Origin: Brachionus plicatilis
Taxonomy: Eukaryota; Rotifera; Eurotatoria; Ploima; Brachionidae
Assembly (NCBI GenBank): GCA_010279815.1
Contig: QEOQ01000640.1
Location: 1,087,665-1,151,664, forward strand
Reading direction: 5' to 3'
DNA: 64,000 nt
Part shown: positions 57,429-64,000 of the stretch, piece by piece
Layout of the letters: each line of letters opens with the position of its first letter
Position numbering within the stretch: position 1 is the first letter of the stretch
The notes under the pieces: model-generated
What the model saw: only the letters and a program-made list of their open reading frames with translations
Told to the model about the DNA's origin: nothing
Database searches by the model: none
Made by a program: the position numbers and the translations under genes

Positions 57429-57638
57429 CTAATCACAAAAATTATAATAAAAAAATCTAATATTGCTTAGGTAATTGCTAAATTCTGCTAAGAATTTAAA
57501 TTTAAAATCCTTTCCTAAAATTATTTTTAAAAAAGGATTTTTTGCTTGTTCATCATTAGCTTTTTTAAAACGTTTAGAAGCATTTAAATGCCTAGTTAAA
57601 AAAATTTTCGACCTAGGCCGGATAAATTTGAATATCAA
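57429..57638 (-). CDS. Small basic hypothetical protein (doubtful)
   Basis: A 69-codon minus-strand frame, MIFKFIRPRSKIFLTRHLNA and on, followed by SKRFKKANDEQAKNPFL. The start is basic and amphipathic, like a mitochondrial leader, but the end is Phe/Tyr/Asn-rich and probably runs into an intron or UTR. An overlapping plus-strand frame (57475-57720) is equally long, so one or both are chance. No family recognised. Confidence 0.2.
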   Translation of the reverse strand: MIFKFIRPRSKIFLTRHLNASKRFKKANDEQAKNPFLKIILGKDFKFKFLAEFSNYLSNIRFFYYNFCD

Positions 57639-57736
57639 ATTAAATAATTCAACATGGTTACGCTTGAATAAAAATTTTTTAATTAAAAATCTAAAACAAA
57701 AGAATCATTTGATCTTTTGAATCTAAAGGTTTGATA

Positions 57737-58141
57737 ATGGAAAGTCTAACGAAAAAAATTTACTCAAATAAAGTAGTTATCTTGACGGACAGTGATAGCA
57801 GTGAAAAATTTAGCCAAATAAAGAATATTTTAAAAAAATACCACTTAAATGATCTCCAAGTATTTAGGTTAGATGACTCTGATAAGATTCATTTACCTGC
57901 AGATGAAATCGAAGTAAATTTAACTAAAAAACCGAAGACTAAAAAGAATGAATTTATTTATTTTGCTGATGAATAGATTCCATTTGTTTTTCTAGATGGC
58001 TTTCCGTTGGGCGGATACGAACAGCTAAAATCAATGGATTTAAGTGGTAATCTGAGAATTTTGCTTAAAAAAACAAACGCTTTAAAATTGCCTAAAACTA
58101 AAAAAAACAACATATTCACTTCATGTTTTAGCTGTGCATAA
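57737..58141 (+). CDS. Glutaredoxin-like paralogue lacking active-site cysteines
   Basis: Two exons (57737-57913 and 57977-58141) encode 113 aa. The 63-bp intron gtaaat...gaatag removes an in-frame TAG, and reading through it would stop at DE. The fold follows the neighbouring glutaredoxin closely: KVVILTDSDSSEKFSQIKNILKKY aligns with [23 protein letters not shown] (compare in parts: KVVIL/KVVVI, KNILKKY/KNVLKKY). The CPFC site is therefore replaced by SDSS, with no cysteine. The cis-proline (IPFVFLDG against VPRVFING) and the GG turn (PLGGYEQL) remain. The C-terminus is extended and ends in CFSCA. The likely role is binding or regulation rather than catalysis; decay towards a pseudogene is the alternative. 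It is convergent with CHERP, stops 81 bp apart. Confidence 0.75.
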
Positions 58142-58222
58142 AATTTGTCTTTTATTATATATATATTTTTTTTTATTTACATAATATGAAAATTTTAAAA
58201 CAAATAAAATAAAAATTAAATT

Positions 58223-61200
58223 TTATTTATTTTCTTGAGTAGATGAGCCTTCGACAATAGACTTTCTAGCCACTTAAACAAAAATAAAATTTATTGAAAT
58301 TTTTTTTTTTTTTTTTGAAAAAATTTTGCTATTCATACTTGCTCTTTCTTCGTCACGGCTCCTAATTCTTTGTATGTATCCGGCACTTTTGTTCTTTCTG
58401 AAAGCCTCAAATGGGTCAGTGCGAACTCCTATGCCGCGGTACATTTCCGCTTTTTCCCTCACTTCTCCTCCTTCAATTGGATTAACAATTCCTTGTTCCT
58501 GTTTACCTAGACCTGTGGTTCCAGACCAACCGCTTTTTTGAAGAAGCTGATAGCCCCGATTGGACGTGTCCAAGCGTTTATCGGCTGAAATCGGCGCAGA
58601 AGTGAATGTCAAGCTAGGAGGAGAAGGCGATTTTGATCGAGAACGAGATCTTCTTCGACTGGATGATCTTGAACGAGAATAAGATCTTGACCTTGACCGG
58701 GAACTAGAAGAGCTTCGACGTCTCCTGCTTCGACTACGAGACCTGCTGCGGGATCTGCTACTTCGGCTCCTAGTGCTTCTTGATGAGTATGAGTATGATC
58801 TTCTTCTACGTCGAGATCTTGAACGTGATCTCGACGACGAACTTGACCGAGAACCATAGTCTCGCTTTTGCTCTTCTTCTTCTTCTTTTTTTACCAATAT
58901 AGCCAGTTTAGATCTATAAAAATCGCCTAGACCATCTCGGTCCCAGCCATCCCTTAAAAAATAAATAAAGAAAATATACATTTTTTTATTATTTTTTATT
59001 ACGTATTCTTATTTTTATTCAATGATTCATAGAACTGATCTACTGCCTTTGAAATTGCATCATCAGGAATAGTAGGAGGCGGCAATTTGAAATGTTTTGG
59101 ATCCAATGGCTCATAAGGTGTATCCTCTAATTTCATTATCGATACCATTAAACCAGCTGGCAAGTTGTAATAAGCAATATTTGATTGCTTATTTAGATCA
59201 GGTGGTGGTTTTGATGATATGTCAGCCGGGTTGTTGATTATAACCATTGGAACTATAAAATTGTTTGGAGGATTTGACAATGGTGTGACTAAAATAAAAA
59301 TTTTAAACAAATTTATTCTAAATTTAAAATTTACCATTTGGCTTTATGGACATTAAAGGAGCTGGCTGTTGCTGTATGGGTTGTAAACCTGGCGGTGGTG
59401 CGCCCAGTAATGATTTTGGTTGACCCTGCGGTTGGTTTTGATTTTTACTCTCGAATGGTATTGACATGAGTGGCTGAGGTTTGTTCTGAATCTGATTTTG
59501 CTGAACTAGAGAAGAAGGAGGCATATTTTTTTGAGCTTGACCCATCAATGGAGGAATTAATGGTGGAATACTCATTGCTGGAAAAGAAAAAAAATAATTT
59601 AATTTATTTAAATTTAATAGATTACTTTGTTGCATTAATTGGTTCATTTGGTTTTGTAAATTGGTTATTTGATTATTGCTATGCTGAACGTATTCATTAT
59701 GCTGGTGTTCATAGTGTTCAAATTGGCCGTCGATTTCGTATTCAATTTCTTTAATTTTGTTACTATTTTCGGCAAGAATTGAATCCTTTAAAAAAGTAAA
59801 TAACTCAATTCAAATTTTGAATTGATTTCGTTCAATTTTGATTTAATATCTTTTAAATTCATTAAACAATTTTCCAAGTTTTTAGTCAGCTCAAAAATGG
59901 GTAAGGATTTAAATCAAACAAAAAGTAAAACTTAATAAACATAAAACTAAATTTTAAAATTTTTTTTTTTTTTAAATGTTAATTAACACATAAAAATTAT
60001 TTTTTCCTTTAATAAATGCGCTCTTAGGTTTTTTAATTTATTTTATTTTAATTTTTGTGATAGCTAGTCTATATTGAATTAAAAACTTGGATTTAAAAAA
60101 ATTAAAGTAAAAATTAAAAAAATGCCTAGAAATTTTCAGTTATTTCAGACAGTTACATTACTGTAAAACTCGTAATTCATTTTAAATAAAAAAAAAGGAA
60201 TATTTATTAAATTATTAACTTTCTATTTTTATGTTACTTTTTTATCACTTAATTTTAATTAAAAAAAATCAAATGAGATTTTTACGTTTAAATGAATTTA
60301 TTTTAAATGTTTTTCATCATTTTAACTATTTCTTGTGAATTTTCTGAATTGATTAAACCAATTTTTTCAGACTAAAAATTAAAAAATATATTGAATTTCT
60401 GGGGGGGGGTATGGATTATAAACATATTTATTTTAAATTTTTTTCAACATTTTAAATAAATATGAATAAATTCAGAAAATTCACAAAAAATTGTTGAAAG
60501 TGCAAAAAAACATTAAGTTTTATTTAACTGTAAAAAGGACTCATTAGTTTGCATTTGTTTTAAATTTAATGTATTTTTGATGGTGACCATGTATGGAAGT
60601 CACATAATGCATGAGCCCAAAAATTTTAGATTCAATCCCAGATATGTCTGTGCTATTGGAATTATTGAATTAAAATAAAAGTAGATTAATTTTGAAAAAA
60701 AACAGGAGATAAATAAAAGATATTGGTTAAAATTTGCTTCAAAGAATTAACTTCAAATGATAACAAATAATGATCATTTAATTAAATATTCTTCTCTTAT
60801 CATTATTAAAAAAAAATATAAAAAATTTAATTTTTCTTTATAAAATTTTATATTTGAACAAATTAATTATTAATTTAAAAAGAAATTTACCTCGTAATAT
60901 TTTACTCCCATAGATGGATTCCGAAGTTTCTGAAAAAAAAATCATAGAAACAATCTTTTATTAATGAGGCCAATTCGTTTTAAATACTTCAATTATAGAG
61001 TTTGAAAAATAATTGTTCTTCTCCCATATATCGAGCAGCTATTAAAAAAATAAATAATTAACACTAAAATTAACAAATATTTTGGTACTTTGTCCATTTT
61101 TGTTCGTTTTTCAGCATCAGCCTTTTCGGCTGCATAACAAAAACACGGAATAATAACTTTTTCTAAATTTCGTTTAACCATTTCAATACCTTTTTTATTC

Positions 61201-62247
61201 CTGAATAAAAATTTGAAAAAAACGGCCAATTTAAAAAAAAATAGTTCAAACTACCCATGATGTACAAGATCGTTCATAAAATAAATTAAATGCAACCTGG
61301 CCTCACTACTCGACTCTTTGTTTATAATTCTAAATTAAATTTTAAGAATTTTTAATATAATAATATAATATTTTTAATATTAGAAAAAAAAGTTCATTTA
61401 CTTTTGAGTTAAATAATAACAAATTGTCTCAATTTTTTTTTCAGTTAAATTTTTATCAAGTACATAGATACGTCCAGTCTTTTGATAAATATTTTAATTT
61501 AAATTTCAAATATTTAAATTTCTTACTGCGATGGCGTCTTTGGTACAAACTTGAGTTATTCTATTAATATATTGTTCGAATTCGTTTAAATTTAAGGCTG
61601 ATTCGCTTATTAGATAATTAAATTTATCATGCACTAATTGCTTGAGTGTTTCTTCTAATTGAATTTTTTTTTTCGTGTCCAGAAAATCTTTTTGGGCTTT
61701 AAGATTTTTTTCACTCTGGGAAATTTGTTCTTTGAGCATATTTATTTTTGAGTGTAGACCAGCCATTTGCATGAAGTTTTGCTCGCTTCCGGGAGGCATT
61801 AGGAAAGGGGGAGGATGCGGAGGGTTGTGCTGAGGAGGAGGACCAAGAGACTGGAACCTTACTGTAAGACCAAAATAAGATTTTTATCTTTAATTACAGT
61901 TATTAATTACATATTTCTTTTTCTAAGTTCAATTTGTATTGATAATAAGATTGAAATTCGCCGCCAAAAAGAAATTGAAATTTGGGGTTATCTTTTTGCT
62001 TTTCTCTGGTTACGATTTCAAACTCGGGTCCGTTTCGAGCAACAAAATTAGCCAGTTTGTCGATAACGTTTTTTTGTTCAGGATCTTGACAGTAAAAATT
62101 TAATCCTAAATTTGCTTTTGAATGATATTTACCTTGAGGAGAATTGGGCGGTGGTTGAGGTGGCATCGGTAACAGTGGCATTGGTGGAAACATGTAGTGA
62201 GGTGGCGGAAAAGATGAAGACTGATTTGAATTCGGATATTGTTGCAT
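58223..62247 (-). CDS. CHERP: CHERP-like SURP/CID/G-patch splicing factor
   Basis: Orthologue of calcium homeostasis endoplasmic reticulum protein, a U2 snRNP-associated nuclear splicing factor. Twelve exons: 62247-61911, 61861-61527, 61478-61402, 61329-61255, 61200-61089, 61038-60988, 60929-60891, 59785-59626, 59577-59335, 59288-59003, 58952-58339 and 58272-58223. They give 792 aa with consistent phases (human about 916). Domains in order: a Pro-rich start; a SURP domain (about 58-108; VIDKLANFVARNGPEFE and NPKFQFLFGGEF); a CID (about 195-330; CTKDAIA, RLHLIYFMNDLVHH and LLDIWEKNNYF); Pro/Gln linkers; NLPAGLMVSIMKLED; DGWDRDGLGDFY; an RS domain (about 605-680); and a G-patch (about 703-745; KSGWSGTTGLGKQEQGI). 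The C-terminus YIQRIRSRDEERA continues with a short extra exon. Intron 7 is about 1.1 kb, the others 50-80 bp mostly. Glutamine repeats of vertebrates are reduced. Confidence 0.96.
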
Positions 62248-64000
62248 TTCTCCTCATAAAAATAAAAATTAATTAAATTTTTAATCTCAAAATTTTTTGT
62301 TTTCTTCTTTAACTAAATAAAATGTAATGTTAAATTTTGTTTTAGAAATAAGAAAACAAAACCGCAGCAAGCAATTAATTAGAAAAAAATATCTTAAAAT
62401 TAAAAAGTTAGCTTAATTTGCAGATTTTAGTTTCCCTCAATTGAAAAAAATAGAATCGAATCTAAAATAAGTTTCTAAAGACATTCTATGTGGATTCAAT
62501 TTTTTTGGAATCGAAGAATATTTTTAAAAAGCATAAAACTTGTAACCTTTTTATATTTGCTTTAACCAAACTTAAAGCTTTAAATAAATAATGATTAATG
62601 GTAAAAAAAATCATAAAATAATTTAAAAAATTAAAATTTCAAGTTGAATCACTTGTCATTAAAGATCGATTTTAAATTCTTTATTTATTTCAAACTTAAA
62701 TAACAAAAAATGAACAAATTATTTTTTTTGCAAAAAACTTTAAAATGTTAATAATTGAATTATATAAAAATTCAAACAAAAATAAAAAAAATTCAAAAAA
62801 TCTTTCAAGTTTTTTTTTTTTAAATCATTTTTCATCTGAATTACTTCTAGTTCAAGTAAAGTTTCTAAATGGGGACTAAAATTCTTTTTTTGTTGATTTG
62901 ATCTAAATTAATGAGGTTTTCATGTAATTTGACATCAATACCTAGGTCTAAAACTATGCTGACCTTAAATAAGATTGTATTTGATTCATGTAAATGGTTA
63001 TCTGACTTCCATAGCTTTTCTAGCATTCTTATTTCTGAATCCAGAACTGAAATAATCTTATAATTATTGGATTTTTTTTTAATTAAGGGATTAAAAATTT
63101 TTGATTTCTAATCATTAGAAACTATTTTCATCTTATTATATAATCCCATTGTTTTTTTGGCCACGTATAACTTAAAATTTACCAAATTTGAATTACTAAG
63201 GTTTTTTTACTTGGACTGGAATTAATACGATGGACCAGTTCAAGAAAAGGGCTTTCTAAAAGCTCTTTTTCGTCCAAACATTGGCAATATTTGGATTGTA
63301 ATTTTTTTAAGGCGTTGTGAATTTCTAATACAAATTTAACAAAAATTGGTTGTCCCTAAAATGTGGAAGCCAAATGAAAAGTGATCCTAAAATGCAGAAA
63401 CGGAATATTTTCAAATATATGCGGAATCAGAAGAGAGAGACCTAATATGAGGAAGCGGAAGATTTTCTATTTATTTTATTAATTGAAAAAAACAAATTAT
63501 AAATAATAAAAATAGTTAATCTAATCGACTGTAAAATTTTAATTAAAAAAAATTATTTTATTATTTTAAACAAGTTAAATTGTCTGCGTAAATTACTTTT
63601 AAACAGTAATTACATAAAAAAAGAATACAAAAGTTATTTATTCAAATTTGGAATAAATAACCTTATTTTAATTTTTTTAAAAATTAAAAATACTTTAATT
63701 TACTCTAATAAAATCATTAAAAAACTGAGAAGTATTTTTTATGTTTAGTTGATAACCCTTCTTAATTTGTGGCCAAAGTTGAAATTAATCTCAAATTTTT
63801 GTTAGTAAAATATTCCAAAAAAAATCCTGCTTGAGATTGGATTTTTTCCCATCATATTAAAAAAGTTTAGAAAATTTTAATTCCAATTTTTTTTTATTAA
63901 ATTGCTTAAATTTTATTAATTTATCAGTTTAAATAATAAGCTCTCTAGAGTGCTTGAGAATTTAATATTGATATATTGTTAATATTTTATAATGTTAGAA
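62248..64000. other. Gene-free AT-rich end of the window
   Basis: CHERP promoter side. A single half-copy of a fold-back end, GGCGTTGTGAATTTCTAATA, lies at about 63311-63350. Next to it (about 63353-63470) is a degenerate short repeat with CTAAAATGTGGAAGC, CTAAAATGCAGAAACGG and CTAATATGAGGAAGCGG. No gene I can support. Confidence 0.5.

Noticed and set aside
57475..57720. 81-codon plus-strand frame overlapping a minus-strand frame
   Set aside because: Lys/Asn/Phe/Leu-rich, no motif; two overlapping opposite frames cannot both be supported.
57962..57985. Nonsense mutation or stop readthrough in the glutaredoxin-like gene
   Set aside because: The in-frame TAG is also the end of a good 3' splice site, and a GT donor 63 bp upstream keeps the frame, so an intron is the simpler reading.
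60590..60665. tRNA- or SINE-like words (tggtgacc, gattcaatccc)
   Set aside because: Box-like words are present but spacing and stems do not make a tRNA, and no second copy was seen.

Overview
This is a very AT-rich animal genomic window. Most genes are split by short GT-AG introns of about 50-70 bp, with a few introns of 1-3 kb. All recognisable proteins are metazoan housekeeping or signalling proteins: EI24, SLC35G, USE1, ALDH7A1, thioredoxins, HIBADH, an ankyrin/SOCS-box protein, CPSF4, ninjurin, Wee1, glutaredoxin and CHERP. I see no bacterial operon, CRISPR array, rRNA or convincing tRNA. The composition, short introns and gene style would suit a small invertebrate such as a monogonont rotifer, but the sequence alone does not prove the species. 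A run of N (15264-15945) is an assembly gap.

Layout. 1-0.4 kb: last exon of a precursor for amidated neuropeptides. 3.4-4.5 kb: decayed LINE reverse transcriptase. 6.2-14.9 kb: EI24 (minus), then two SLC35G-like transporters in tandem (plus). 17.0-18.0 kb: the SNARE USE1 (minus). 18.5-20.1 kb: nested and fold-back DNA transposons. 20.9-22.9 kb: ALDH7A1 (minus, 8 exons). 24.8-27.3 kb: a tandem thioredoxin pair (plus), tail to tail with HIBADH (27.4-28.5 kb, minus). 30.3-31.6 kb: intronless ankyrin/SOCS-box protein (minus). 37.7-38.6 kb: CPSF4 (minus). 40.4-41.0 kb: ninjurin (minus). 43.8-49.6 kb: Wee1 kinase (minus), with a GC-rich first exon and a 3.3 kb intron full of repeats. 50.1-50.8 kb: a 41-bp minisatellite split by a transposon. 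55.2-58.1 kb: a redox cluster of thioredoxin (minus), glutaredoxin (minus) and a glutaredoxin paralogue without active-site cysteines (plus). 58.2-62.2 kb: CHERP (minus, 12 exons).

How the genes relate. There is no operon logic. Two themes stand out. Thiol-redox genes recur: three thioredoxins and two glutaredoxin-fold genes, of which only one thioredoxin and one glutaredoxin look fully canonical. ALDH7A1 (lysine breakdown) and HIBADH (valine breakdown) both act in mitochondrial amino-acid catabolism but are separate loci.

The least ordinary content is mobile. At least five fold-back elements of roughly 240-360 bp share a TIR core close to TTGTGAAATT, and four have readable target duplications of 8-9 bp. 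There is also a 755-bp element with a perfect 8-bp duplication carrying a nested TA-flanked palindrome, a CAGTG-ended Tc1/mariner-like MITE inside a thioredoxin intron, and a 670-bp palindrome built from 14-bp near-palindromes inside the Wee1 intron. Exon boundaries below were worked out by hand from splice signals, reading frame and family knowledge. Lengths and phases were checked for consistency, but nothing was aligned by computer.
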